Assembly (NCBI RefSeq): GCF_000757485.1
Contig: NZ_JPYO01000046.1
Span: 1-64,000, forward strand
Source: Achromobacter sp. RTa
GTDB taxonomy: Bacteria > Pseudomonadota > Gammaproteobacteria > Burkholderiales > Burkholderiaceae_B
Direction of reading: 5' to 3'
Length of the DNA stretch: 64,000 nucleotides
Shown here one piece after another: positions 8,396 to 16,823 of the stretch. Each line of letters opens with the position of its first letter. Within the stretch, counting starts at the first letter, position 1. The notes under the pieces are model-generated. The model was not told the origin of the DNA. It did not search any database and saw only the letters and a list, made by a program, of their open reading frames with translations. The translations under genes were made by a program, and so were the position numbers.

Positions 8396-9133
8396 TCAAG
8401 CCGCGGGCAGGCATGACGCCCAGAAGGCATCGAACAGCATGCCCTGGTGCTGGGCGTATTCCGTGCTTTCGATGATGAGGCCATAGTTTTCGCGCTTGGA
8501 TGAAATCATTGCGACACAATTGCCGTAGATCAGGGTGGTCATCGCTACGCTGGTCTCTGCCGGCGCCCATCGCAATTCGCGCAGTTCGGCTTCGCTGGCA
8601 GGCCAGATGTCGTCGGTGTCGCGGCTGCGCGAACGGATCACGCGCATGCTGATGCCCCTGTCGATGCGCGCGTCGCGGTAGCGATTGATCTCTTCCAGGC
8701 CCGGGACTTCACGCAATTCGGACATCGAGAAGGTGGCCCGCAGGGAAACCGGTGCATTCAGGCTGTCCCAAAGCACGGTGCGGATGCCCTCGGCGCCCTC
8801 GTAGAAGCGCGTCTTGGGCTTGCCCTTGGCCTGGTTATACATGGACCTGAGCTCCGGCATCATTTCCGTGACCATGACGCGCCTGGCTGCTACGTATTCG
8901 AGCAGCACGGAAGGGTCATGCGCCACTACGTGGCGCTTGCGGTCGGCTCCTTCGATCCTCAGCAAGCCTTCCTCTTCCAGCCTCAGCACCGCGTCGTAGG
9001 TCGTGGTGCGCGCCAGGCCGGCGCTCGCCGCCAGTTCGGATACCGGCACTTCGCCCAATTCAATGGCGGCCCTGTATACCCGGTAGAGATTGCCGCTAAT
9101 ACCCAGCCGCCCGAGCTTCTCTTCCAGATCCAT
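8396..9133 (-). CDS. TrmB-like winged-helix transcriptional regulator
   Basis: 245-residue protein with an N-terminal TrmB-type winged helix (residues 1-75: ELAASAGLARTTTYDAVLRLEEEGLLR) joined by a helix to a C-terminal sensor region (FYEGAEGIRTVLWDSLNA; AMTTLIYGNCVAMISSKRENYGLII). TrmB-family members typically sense sugars or other small molecules; bacterial ones of this shape are common but rarely studied. The gene is divergent from the ABC transporter-nitrilase operon across a 366-bp region containing palindromes, so it is the leading candidate regulator of that operon. Confidence 0.83.
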   Translation of the reverse strand: MDLEEKLGRLGISGNLYRVYRAAIELGEVPVSELAASAGLARTTTYDAVLRLEEEGLLRIEGADRKRHVVAHDPSVLLEYVAARRVMVTEMMPELRSMYNQAKGKPKTRFYEGAEGIRTVLWDSLNAPVSLRATFSMSELREVPGLEEINRYRDARIDRGISMRVIRSRSRDTDDIWPASEAELRELRWAPAETSVAMTTLIYGNCVAMISSKRENYGLIIESTEYAQHQGMLFDAFWASCLPAA

Positions 9134-9499
9134 CCCTTACGCGTCTCCCTTTGGTGGGCCTGCGGGTGCACAGCCCGTTGGCGGTATGCCTAAAGCGGCT
9201 AGACAGTATCAAACAGCGCTAGCGGTGTCCACGTTTTTTGATGTCGGAAATTGCCGACATAAATTCACAAAAATCGATTGATTTAGCATTTTCAGGTGAA
9301 TTCATAAGGTAAAAAATACAATAAAAACAGCATGTTATAATTTTCATAGGGTTAACCCAAAGTGTTATTTAATTGACGGATAAAACCGTTATAAATACAC
9401 TTTCCGCTCATTGGACAGGTCCGCGCCGGGAAGTTGCAAGCGCAAGGCGGGGGCTGCGCGCCTACAGACGAAATTTGTGTATGCGAACGAGGGGAAGCA
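9134..9499. promoter_or_regulatory. AT-rich divergent promoter region with two palindromes
   Basis: 366 bp between the TrmB-like regulator and the ABC operon, notably AT-rich (about 9225-9400) against a GC-rich background. It holds an inverted repeat ATGTCGG-N6-CCGACAT at 9241-9260 and a perfect GGGTTAACCC palindrome at 9349-9358. Both are good operator candidates. The binding protein for the ABC transporter starts at 9500 after GAGGGGAAG. No gene is apparent inside. Confidence 0.6.
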
Positions 9500-10783
9500 A
9501 TGAAATTGATAGACAAGGGCTTGTTTTCAGCTGTTCTGGGTGCGGTTTTCGCTTTGTGGCAACCGGCCCAGGCGGCAGAACCCATCCGTATCGGCGTGTC
9601 CACCTACCTGTCGGGCGCCGGAGCCGTGTTCGGCGTCCCGGCCCAGCAGGCAGCCCGTCTGCAGGTGGAAAAGATCAACAGCGCCGGCGGCATCAAGGGC
9701 GCACCGATCGAACTGGTCTTCATCGATGAGAACCACGGCGTGGACAACGTCGTCGTGGAATACCGCAGCCTGGTCGAGTCGGGCAAGGTGGATGCGATGA
9801 TCATCGGGCTGTCGAGTTCGATCTGCCTGGCGGTCGCGCCGGTCGCCGAGCAATTGAAGATGCCCACGATGCTGTGGGACTGCGGCACCGAGCGGATCTA
9901 CACCGACGCCAAGTACGAATATGTATACCGGACGTCCGACTACACCCCGTCGAACAACGTCGCGACGGCGCTGTACATGCTCAAGCTGATGCCCGAGATC
10001 AAGACTATCGCCGGCATCAATCAGGATTACGCGTTCGGCCGCGATAACTGGGCCGCATTTCGGGGCGCGGTCCAGGCCCTGCGTCCGGACGTGAAGATCG
10101 TCGCCGAAATGTTCCCCAAGCTTGGCACCTCGGACTACTCGACCGAGATTTCCCGCCTGTCGGCCCTGCGTCCGGACGTGATCTTCACGACGCTGTGGGG
10201 CGGGGACATGAACACGTTCGTCAAGCAGGCTTCGTCACGGGCGCTGTTCCGTAATTCCCGGCTGGTGGCAGCCAATGGCGAGAGCTCCATGCAGCAGCTG
10301 GGCAAGGCCTTTCCGGAAGGGGCCATTGTGGGCATGCGCGGCGATAGCTGGGCATTCAATCCCGCCATGGCCGGAAACGCCGAACACCAGGCCTTCGTGA
10401 CGGATTTCGAAAATAGCACGGGGGCCTATCCGAGTTTCCCGTCGTATCACATGGCGCAGGCCGTGCGCGCCGTTCAGCAGGCGCTTGAGACGTCCTGGGA
10501 CGGCGATCGCAAGACGCTGCAAGCCGCGTTGCTCAAGGGGTGGAATGGGCTGGAGCTCAATGATTTCACGGGCCAGCTGAAAATCCGCGATGACCATCAG
10601 GCGATGGAAGGCCAACTGCTGGGCGTTGCCACGGAGAAAAGGGGGCAGAACTTCAAGACGCTCAAGCAGCTCCTGGTGATTCCTCCCGAGCTGACCTCTC
10701 CGCCCGTGGGCGTGAAGAGCGATGACTGGTTCAAGACGCTTTCGCCGGAAGTCCTGCAGAAAGTCGGCACTCCCGCGGAATAA
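9500..10783 (+). CDS. Branched-chain-type ABC transporter substrate-binding protein
   Basis: 427-residue periplasmic binding protein of the LivK/AmiC type (type I fold). A signal peptide (MKLIDKGLFSAVLGAVFALW, cleavage after AQA) leads into the mature start AEPIRIGVSTYLSGAG. The family motifs AARLQVEKINSAGGIKG, GLSSSICLAVAPVAEQ and NQDYAFGRD are present. The start at 9500 is supported by GAGGGGAAG and by the signal peptide; the frame extends upstream but without either. It is first in a six-gene operon with two permeases, two ATPases and a nitrilase, so the ligand may be a nitrile, amide or related nitrogen compound rather than leucine. Confidence 0.93.
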   Translation: MKLIDKGLFSAVLGAVFALWQPAQAAEPIRIGVSTYLSGAGAVFGVPAQQAARLQVEKINSAGGIKGAPIELVFIDENHGVDNVVVEYRSLVESGKVDAMIIGLSSSICLAVAPVAEQLKMPTMLWDCGTERIYTDAKYEYVYRTSDYTPSNNVATALYMLKLMPEIKTIAGINQDYAFGRDNWAAFRGAVQALRPDVKIVAEMFPKLGTSDYSTEISRLSALRPDVIFTTLWGGDMNTFVKQASSRALFRNSRLVAANGESSMQQLGKAFPEGAIVGMRGDSWAFNPAMAGNAEHQAFVTDFENSTGAYPSFPSYHMAQAVRAVQQALETSWDGDRKTLQAALLKGWNGLELNDFTGQLKIRDDHQAMEGQLLGVATEKRGQNFKTLKQLLVIPPELTSPPVGVKSDDWFKTLSPEVLQKVGTPAE

Positions 10784-10794
10784 ACGGCCTCATC

Positions 10795-11694
10795 ATGCAA
10801 CAAACGCTATTACTGGCCACGTTGGATGGGTTGGCGCACGCCTCGGTGCTGTTCATGGTGGCGGTGGGCCTGAGCCTGATCTTCGGCATCATGCGCATCC
10901 TGAACGTCGCCCATGGGAGCTTCTACGCGCTTGGCGCCTACGGCGCCGTGACCCTTGGGCTCTGGCTGGCGGGCCCTGATGGCGGCATCTGGACCTATCC
11001 GGCCCTGTTGCTGGCGGCGGTAGCCATCGGCGTGACGCTGGGGCCGCTCATCGAGCGCTTTCTGCTGCGCCGCATCTATGGCAAGGAGCACGCGCTCCAG
11101 CTCCTGCTCACCTTCGGGATCTTCATGATCCTGGAGGACGTGCAGAAAATGATGTTCGGAGTGGAGCCGCAGTTCAATGACGCGCCGCTCGCCATGCTCG
11201 GGATGGTCGAGGTGGGCGGCATCTACTACACGGCCTACCAGCTGTTCGTGCTGCCGCTCTCGGCGATCGTCGTGATGCTTGCCTTGTCCTTCTATTTCAA
11301 CAAGACGAGGCAAGGAAAGCTGATCGCGACGGTCATCGAGGACTACGAGGTGGCGCGCGTGCTGGGCATCAATGCCAAGCGGGTCTACACGATCACTTTC
11401 ATGCTGGGCACCGCGCTCGCTGCCCTGGGCGGGGCGTTGGCTTCCCCCACGACCTCGCTGGTGCCGGGCATAGGCGCCGACTCCATCGTGCTTTCCTTCG
11501 CCATCGTGGCCACTGCCGGACTCGGCCATTTCCAGGGCACGGCGGTGACCGCCGTGATCGTCGGACTGGTGCAGGCCTTATGCGTGCATCTGTTGCCTCC
11601 CTTGTCCTCCGTCGCGCCGTATCTGGTCATGACCGCGATTCTCCTTGTCAAGCCTTACGGCCTTTTCGGCAAGCCACAAGTCCGTCGGATCTGA
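10795..11694 (+). CDS. Branched-chain-type ABC transporter permease (LivH-like)
   Basis: 299-residue inner-membrane permease of the LivH family with about eight hydrophobic helices. Typical features are the opening VGLSLIFGIMRILNVAHGSFYALGAY region and the cytoplasmic loop with ARVLGINAKRVYTITFMLG, which contacts the ATPases. It begins 11 bp after the binding-protein gene and is followed after 2 bp by the second permease. It pairs with the LivM-like protein to form the channel. Confidence 0.93.
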   Translation: MQQTLLLATLDGLAHASVLFMVAVGLSLIFGIMRILNVAHGSFYALGAYGAVTLGLWLAGPDGGIWTYPALLLAAVAIGVTLGPLIERFLLRRIYGKEHALQLLLTFGIFMILEDVQKMMFGVEPQFNDAPLAMLGMVEVGGIYYTAYQLFVLPLSAIVVMLALSFYFNKTRQGKLIATVIEDYEVARVLGINAKRVYTITFMLGTALAALGGALASPTTSLVPGIGADSIVLSFAIVATAGLGHFQGTAVTAVIVGLVQALCVHLLPPLSSVAPYLVMTAILLVKPYGLFGKPQVRRI

Positions 11695-11696
11695 AG

Positions 11697-12647
11697 ATGA
11701 AAACCTATTTCAAAACGACGGCGCTCGCCTGCCTGCCGTTGCTCTTGCTTGCGGCCCTGCCGCTGATCGCGCCGTCGCTGCGGCCGCTCGCGACCATGGC
11801 CATGGCGATATCGTTCTGCGCTTTGGGGCTGTTGCTGCTGTTGCGCGCCGGCCAGGTCTCTTTTGGCCACGCGCTGTATTTCGCCTGCGGCGCCTATGCC
11901 GCCGCCTTCGGCGCGCGCCACGTGAGCGCGGACGCGCTGGCCGTCATCGCCATGGCGGTTGTGTCGAGCGCGGCGCTGGGCGCCATCCTGGGCCTGATCC
12001 TGTCGCGCTATCGCGACATCTTCTACGCCATGCTGAATCTGGCTTTTTCCATGGTGGGATTTACGCTGGTGCTCAAGCTGTATGGCCTGACGGGGGGGAG
12101 CGATGGCTTGCCGGTGCGGATACAGTCGCTGGCCGGCGTGCCTCTGGAGATCGAGGTTTTCGGCTGGGCCTTGTTCTACACCGCCCTGGTCATGCTGGCC
12201 GTCGCGCTGCTGGTCGTGACGCGCTATCTGAATTCGCCTCCGGGCCAGGCGCTGGCGGCCCTCAAGACCAACGAGACCCGCTTGGAATACCTGGGCATCT
12301 CGGGGCGCCAGGTGCTTTACGTGGGCCACGTCGTGTCCGCAGCGCTCGCGGGTCTGGGCGGCGCCATCGCGGCGATGGGAACAGGCCACGTCACGCCGGA
12401 AATGGCCTATTGGAGCCGTTCGGCCGAATTCGTCTTCATCGCGGTGCTGGGAGGTATCGGCAATGTGCTGGGGGCCTTGCTGGGCGCGGTTTCCTTCGAG
12501 GCGGTGCGCAGCGCCGCGAGCGCCTATGCGGCCAATTCCTGGCAACTGATCATGGGGGTGGTGCTGGTGGCGATCGTGTTGTTTGCGCCGACGGGATTGT
12601 TCGGCCTGGGCCTGCGCCTGTTCGGCCGCAAGGAGGCCCGGCAATGA
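11697..12647 (+). CDS. Branched-chain-type ABC transporter permease (LivM-like)
   Basis: 316-residue second permease with hydrophobic helices throughout and the LivM signature GQVSFGHALYFACGAYAAA plus ETRLEYLGISGRQVLYVGHV as the coupling loop. The start at 11697 lies 2 bp after the LivH-like stop; a frame extending upstream would overlap that gene. Its own stop overlaps the next start by 4 bp (ATGA), indicating translational coupling through the operon. Confidence 0.92.
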   Translation: MKTYFKTTALACLPLLLLAALPLIAPSLRPLATMAMAISFCALGLLLLLRAGQVSFGHALYFACGAYAAAFGARHVSADALAVIAMAVVSSAALGAILGLILSRYRDIFYAMLNLAFSMVGFTLVLKLYGLTGGSDGLPVRIQSLAGVPLEIEVFGWALFYTALVMLAVALLVVTRYLNSPPGQALAALKTNETRLEYLGISGRQVLYVGHVVSAALAGLGGAIAAMGTGHVTPEMAYWSRSAEFVFIAVLGGIGNVLGALLGAVSFEAVRSAASAYAANSWQLIMGVVLVAIVLFAPTGLFGLGLRLFGRKEARQ

Positions 12648-13393
12648 AAGGCCAGGTCATCATCAGTTCCAAGGATCTGCACGTCGAGTTCGGCGGCGTC
12701 AAGGCGGCCAACGGCGTGAACCTGCACATCTACCGCGGGCAGATCGCATCCATCATCGGGCCCAATGGCTCAGGCAAGACTACGTTCCTGAACCTGTGCA
12801 CCGGTTATGTGCGGCCCACGCAGGGCAGCGTGCTCTTCGGCGACAAGGACCTTACCCGGCTCAAGCCCCGCGCCATCACGCGCCTGGGCATCGCCCGTAC
12901 GTTCCAGCTGCCGCAGCTGTTCTCCGAGCAGTCCGTGATCGAGAACCTGCTGCTCGCGCTGGCCGCCCGCGATGGTTTCTGGACGCTGTCTTCCCTGTAT
13001 CGCAAGGCGGCGCGTGACGAGGCCGAAGAGCTACTCGCCATTTTCGGCCTGCTCGGCCAGGCAGGGAGGCAGATCGGCTCTTTGCCTGAGGGCGTGCGCA
13101 AGCTGGTGGACATCGCCGTAGCGCTGGCCCTCTCGCCGAGCCTGCTGTTGATGGACGAGCCCACCAGCGGGGTCAGCTCCCAGGAGAAGTTCGAGATCAT
13201 GGATATGTTGATGCCGGTCTTGCGGCAAAGGAATATCGCGGCGTTGCTGGTCGAGCACGATATGGAATTGGTCGAGCGCTATATGGACCGCGTCATCGTC
13301 TGGAATGCGGGCCAGGTCGCCGCCGATGGTCCGCCCGCCGAGATTCTCCAGAACGAAGAGGTCTTGCGCAACGTGATCGGAGGCGTCCAATGA
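12644..13393 (+). CDS. ABC transporter ATP-binding protein (LivG-like)
   Basis: 249-residue nucleotide-binding subunit. Walker A is GPNGSGKTT, Walker B is LLLMDEPTSGVS, and the switch His lies in LLVEHDMELVE; the Q-loop is in ARTFQLPQLF. The usual signature LSxGQ is replaced by LPEGVRKLVDIAVALA, a variant seen in a minority of LivG-like proteins. It overlaps both neighbours by 4 bp. With the LivF-like subunit it forms the ATPase dimer. Confidence 0.92.
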   Translation: MKGQVIISSKDLHVEFGGVKAANGVNLHIYRGQIASIIGPNGSGKTTFLNLCTGYVRPTQGSVLFGDKDLTRLKPRAITRLGIARTFQLPQLFSEQSVIENLLLALAARDGFWTLSSLYRKAARDEAEELLAIFGLLGQAGRQIGSLPEGVRKLVDIAVALALSPSLLLMDEPTSGVSSQEKFEIMDMLMPVLRQRNIAALLVEHDMELVERYMDRVIVWNAGQVAADGPPAEILQNEEVLRNVIGGVQ

Positions 13394-14061
13394 TGCTGCA
13401 GGCAAGCAAGCTGGTCGCATACATCGAAGGCGCGAAGGTGTTGCGCGAGGTCGATCTCGATATCCGCGCCGGAGAAACCGTGGCCCTGATCGGGCGCAAT
13501 GGGGCGGGCAAGACTTCGCTCCTGCGCGGCATCATGGGCACGTTGCCGCTGGCCCAGGGCAGCCTTCTGTTCCAGGGGCGGAACCTGGCCGCGCGCGAAG
13601 CCCATGGGCGCGCCGGCCTGGGCATCGGGTTTGCGCCGGAAGAGCGCCGCCTGATCGGCAAGTTCACCGTCATCGAGAACATGATGGTGCCTGCCTGGGC
13701 CTGCAAGCTCGGCGCGCAGCAGATACGTGAAAGGCTGGATCTGATCTATTCCGTGGCGCCGGAGCTCGAGCAGCTCAATCACCGCCTGGGAGGCCTGCTG
13801 TCGGGCGGACAACAGAAGATGGTGGCGCTGGGCCGCGCGCTGATGGCGGGTGAGAACCTGGTGCTGCTGGACGAACCTTTCCAGGGCCTCGCGCCGGCGC
13901 TGGCGCTGCGCTATGCCGACAGCCTGAAAACCTTGCGCGCGCGCAAGCCCGATCTTGCCGTGCTTATCACCGAATCCAATCCCAAGCTGCTGCAGCCGAT
14001 GGCCGACCGGGTCGTCACCATTGAACGCGGCGAAATCATCTCTGAGGAGTCCTCGCAATGA
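13390..14061 (+). CDS. ABC transporter ATP-binding protein (LivF-like)
   Basis: 223-residue ATPase of the LivF family. Walker A is GRNGAGKTSLLRG, the signature is LLSGGQQKMVALGRALM (canonical, unlike its LivG-like partner), and Walker B is LVLLDEPFQGLAP. The H-loop His is replaced: the expected position reads AVLITESNPKLLQ. It overlaps the LivG-like gene and the nitrilase gene by 4 bp each, so all are co-translated. Confidence 0.91.
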   Translation: MMLQASKLVAYIEGAKVLREVDLDIRAGETVALIGRNGAGKTSLLRGIMGTLPLAQGSLLFQGRNLAAREAHGRAGLGIGFAPEERRLIGKFTVIENMMVPAWACKLGAQQIRERLDLIYSVAPELEQLNHRLGGLLSGGQQKMVALGRALMAGENLVLLDEPFQGLAPALALRYADSLKTLRARKPDLAVLITESNPKLLQPMADRVVTIERGEIISEESSQ

Positions 14062-14990
14062 CATTCAAGGCGGCGGTCGTCCAGACCGCATCGATCCCGT
14101 TCAACAAGCAGGCCACGGTGGGGAAAGTTGTCGCCAAGATCCGCGAGGCGGCGGAGCTGGGCGCCAAGCTGATCGTGTTTCCGGAAGCCACCATCTCCGG
14201 CTATCCGAAGGGCAGCGATTTCGGCGCGCGCGTGGGCGGCCGGCTGCCGCGCGGGCGCGAGGAGTTCCTGCGCTACTTCAATGGCGCGATCACGGTGCCC
14301 GGACCCGAGGTGGACGAAATCGGCGCAGCCGCCCGCGAGGCTCAGGCCTACGTCGTGGTCGGCGTGATGGAGCAAGATATCGGCACGCTCTATTGCACCG
14401 CGCTGCATTTTGCGCCCAGCGGCGAAATGATAGGCAAGCACCGCAAGCTGATGCCGACCGCCGTGGAGCGGCTGATCTGGGGCTACGGCGACGGCTCCAC
14501 CATGCCCGTGTTCGACACGCCGCATGGAAAAATGGGCACCGTGATCTGCTGGGAAAACTACATGCCGCTGCTGCGCATGGCAATGTACGGCAAAGGCATC
14601 CAGCTCTATTGCGCACCGACGGCGGACGATCGCGATGAGTGGATCACCAGCATGCGGCACATCGCCATGGAAGGGCGCTGTTTCGTCTTTTCGGCCTGCC
14701 AGTACATCACGCGGGGCGATTTTCCCGAGGACTACGATGCCATCCAGGGCAATTCGGCCGATACCGTGCTGATGCGCGGCGGCAGCGCCATTATCGGTCC
14801 CGCCGGGCAGTTGCTGGCGGGCCCGGACCACGAAGGCGAATGCATACTCACGGCCGATATCGACCTGGACGACGTCACGCGCGGTAAATATGACTTCGAT
14901 GTGGTCGGGCACTACGCCCGTCCGGATATCTTCAAGCTGGTCGTGGATGAAACGCCCAAGCCGCCGGTGGTGACGATCGGCCAGGCGTAA
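14058..14990 (+). CDS. Nitrilase (carbon-nitrogen hydrolase, branch 1)
   Basis: 310-residue nitrilase-superfamily enzyme, expected to hydrolyse an organic nitrile to acid and ammonia. The catalytic triad is visible: Glu43 in VFPEATISGYPKG, Lys130 in GKHRKLMPT, and Cys164 in GTVICWENYMPL. The CWEN context is the nitrilase/cyanide hydratase type, whereas amidases usually differ there. It is the last gene of the ABC operon, overlapping it by 4 bp, so the imported compound is probably its substrate or precursor. The exact nitrile cannot be predicted. No nitrile hydratase or amidase lies nearby. Confidence 0.92.
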   Translation: MTFKAAVVQTASIPFNKQATVGKVVAKIREAAELGAKLIVFPEATISGYPKGSDFGARVGGRLPRGREEFLRYFNGAITVPGPEVDEIGAAAREAQAYVVVGVMEQDIGTLYCTALHFAPSGEMIGKHRKLMPTAVERLIWGYGDGSTMPVFDTPHGKMGTVICWENYMPLLRMAMYGKGIQLYCAPTADDRDEWITSMRHIAMEGRCFVFSACQYITRGDFPEDYDAIQGNSADTVLMRGGSAIIGPAGQLLAGPDHEGECILTADIDLDDVTRGKYDFDVVGHYARPDIFKLVVDETPKPPVVTIGQA

Positions 14991-14996
14991 ACGGGC

Positions 14997-15021
14997 GGCG
15001 GCTCCCCGGGCGGGAGCCGCC
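14997..15021. terminator. Hairpin between convergent nitrilase and CsiD-like genes
   Basis: A perfect 10-bp GC-rich stem GGCGGCTCCC / GGGAGCCGCC with a 5-nt loop lies 6 bp after the nitrilase stop and 17 bp before the stop of the convergent gene. It lacks a T-run, so it may be a weak bidirectional terminator or an mRNA end stabiliser. Confidence 0.5.
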
Positions 15022-15038
15022 TCGGCGGCACGGGGCGT

Positions 15039-15962
15039 TCAGCGCGCGAACAGGCCCCGGATACGCATCAGTTCGCGGTGCAGCGATTCACTCTTCTGGA
15101 ACGGCGCGCGGCCGTGCAGATAGAAATAGTTGTTGAGCACGACGAGCTCGCCGGGGGGCAGCGTGACTTCCTGCACGCCGCAACTGGCCTCCATCGATGC
15201 CGACAGGTCGTGCAGATACATGGCCTCTTCAAGCGTGGCCGGCTGGACGAACTGATCGATGAAGCAGATCGCCAGACCGTAGCGGTTCTGGAAGAAGAGG
15301 GGCCTTTCCACCTCTTCCACGACATTTTTCGAGGCTGGAGACTTATACAGCAGCGGCTTGGTCGCCAGCGGGTGGCCTGCAAAATCGTCGATATTCTCCC
15401 AGTCATCCAGATGCAGGAAGCGCGACTCGCCGCCCACGGCGTCGCGCTCGCCGAATTTCATCATCAGCAGCCAGTCCGTCGCTTCGGAGACATAGGTGCC
15501 GTCGGTGTGCATCGTGAACAGGCGATAGGCCTGGCGCAGATAGGAATCGCTGTGGTCCGTGTGCTTCACCATGAAGCGCGCATAGTATTTGCCGGACATC
15601 GAGTCGTGGTTGGCCGGTCCGAGCAGGTAGGCGATGGCTGTGCCGAACTTCACGAAATCGTCGGGATCGGAAGACTGGCCCTGCAGGCCGACGGTGAATC
15701 CGCCGTGCGCGCGGGCTTCGACGATGGCATTGAGGGTGTCGCGCAGCCCGGCGCCGCAGGCCTGCATCAAGGCCTGGGCGACCTTGAACCGCATGAAGGG
15801 CACATATTCCAGGTTCTGGACGTCGATGTCCCGGACGGCGCCCAGGAAACGCAGCAGCGCCTCCGGGGCTATCGTCACCTGCTGGATCCGGGTGTGGGTT
15901 TGATGATTCCGCACCTTGACGGTGTCCGGGGACAGACGGCGTGCGTCGCTCATGTCGCTCAT
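15039..15962 (-). CDS. glaH: CsiD/GlaH-like Fe(II)/2-oxoglutarate dioxygenase (glutarate 2-hydroxylase family)
   Basis: 307-residue protein close to E. coli CsiD/GlaH, which hydroxylates glutarate to L-2-hydroxyglutarate with 2-oxoglutarate as co-substrate. Shared blocks include LEYVPFMRFKV, SGKYYARFMVK, SDSYLRQAYR, HLDDWE and RELMRIRGLFA. The iron ligands are His152 and Asp154 (MHTDGTY) and His283 (YLHGRAPF); Arg296/Arg300 fit 2-oxoglutarate binding. The start at 15962 has CAGGAG 7 nt upstream; the frame stays open further but runs antisense-like over msrA. In E. coli this gene sits with lhgO, gabD and gabT; none is here, so the physiological substrate is uncertain. Confidence 0.85.
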   Translation of the reverse strand: MSDMSDARRLSPDTVKVRNHQTHTRIQQVTIAPEALLRFLGAVRDIDVQNLEYVPFMRFKVAQALMQACGAGLRDTLNAIVEARAHGGFTVGLQGQSSDPDDFVKFGTAIAYLLGPANHDSMSGKYYARFMVKHTDHSDSYLRQAYRLFTMHTDGTYVSEATDWLLMMKFGERDAVGGESRFLHLDDWENIDDFAGHPLATKPLLYKSPASKNVVEEVERPLFFQNRYGLAICFIDQFVQPATLEEAMYLHDLSASMEASCGVQEVTLPPGELVVLNNYFYLHGRAPFQKSESLHRELMRIRGLFAR

Positions 15963-16087
15963 GGTGATCTCCTGTATGAATGCGGCTCTGAAGACCATTA
16001 GACGTGACATGATTGCGGCATTAAACCGGCGGCCGCCGATATTTTGTTCGGTATGAACGATCAAAGCGCGGCGGCGCGCCGACTGCC

Positions 16088-16792
16088 TCAGCCTGCCGGA
16101 TTGACCAGCACCGGCTTGTCGCGGTAGCGATCGGGGAAGGTCTTGGCCAGGTTTTCGACCTTGGGCACGTCGTTCACCATGATGTACATGCTGTACGGGT
16201 GGCGCACGAGGTAGTCCTGGTGATAGCCCTCGGCCGGGTAGAAGGCCTGCAGCGGCTCTATCCTGGTGGCTAGGGCCTTGGGATAGGCGCCGGCCTTGTT
16301 CAGTTGCGCGATATAGGCCTCGGCCACCTTGCGCTGGCTGTCGTCCGCGGGGAAGACGGCCGAGCGGTATTGGGGGCCGCTGTCCGGACCCTGGCGGTTG
16401 AGCTGGGTGGGATCGTGGGCCACTGAAAAGTAGATCTGCAGCAACTGGCCGTAGCTGACCTGCGTGGGATCGTAGGTGATTTCGACCGCTTCCGCGTGGC
16501 CGCTGCGGCCGCTGCTTACCGCATCGTAGTTGGCGGTGTCCGCCTGGCCGCCAGCGTAGCCGGAGACGGCTCCGGTAACGCCCTTGACGTGCTGGAACAC
16601 GGCTTGCACCCCCCAGAAGCAGCCGCCGGCCAGAACCGCTTTCTGCGGTGCGGAGGCGTTGGCCGGCTGGTCCAGGGCCGGCGGAGGGATGATGACGGCG
16701 GATTCGGCGGCGGAGGCCGAGGCGGACCCCAGCAGGCCGCAGGCGGCGGCCAGCATGGCGCAGAGCTTGCGGGGCAGATGTGTGGTGGACAT
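16088..16792 (-). CDS. msrA: Exported peptide-methionine (S)-S-oxide reductase MsrA
   Basis: 234-residue MsrA, which reduces the S-epimer of methionine sulfoxide. The catalytic Cys58 lies in the GGCFWG motif, followed by GAVSGYAGG and YAVSS-like GHAEAVEITYDP blocks and HQDYLVRHP. An N-terminal extension of about 29 residues (LCAMLAAACGLLGSASASA, cleavage after ASA) is a signal peptide, so the enzyme is periplasmic rather than cytosolic. It is the last gene of a unit with exported MsrB, a Met-rich repeat protein and a molybdopterin oxidoreductase, all suited to periplasmic Met repair. Confidence 0.95.
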   Translation of the reverse strand: MSTTHLPRKLCAMLAAACGLLGSASASAAESAVIIPPPALDQPANASAPQKAVLAGGCFWGVQAVFQHVKGVTGAVSGYAGGQADTANYDAVSSGRSGHAEAVEITYDPTQVSYGQLLQIYFSVAHDPTQLNRQGPDSGPQYRSAVFPADDSQRKVAEAYIAQLNKAGAYPKALATRIEPLQAFYPAEGYHQDYLVRHPYSMYIMVNDVPKVENLAKTFPDRYRDKPVLVNPAG

Positions 16793-16823
16793 GGTGTCTC
16801 CAGAGCAATGGGGCGGCTGACGC

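Noticed and set aside
15039..16808. Long open frame apparently fusing the CsiD-like protein to an N-terminal 280-residue extension
   Set aside because: The extension lies in an alternative frame of msrA with typical shadow composition, and a good ribosome binding site precedes the ATG at 15962.
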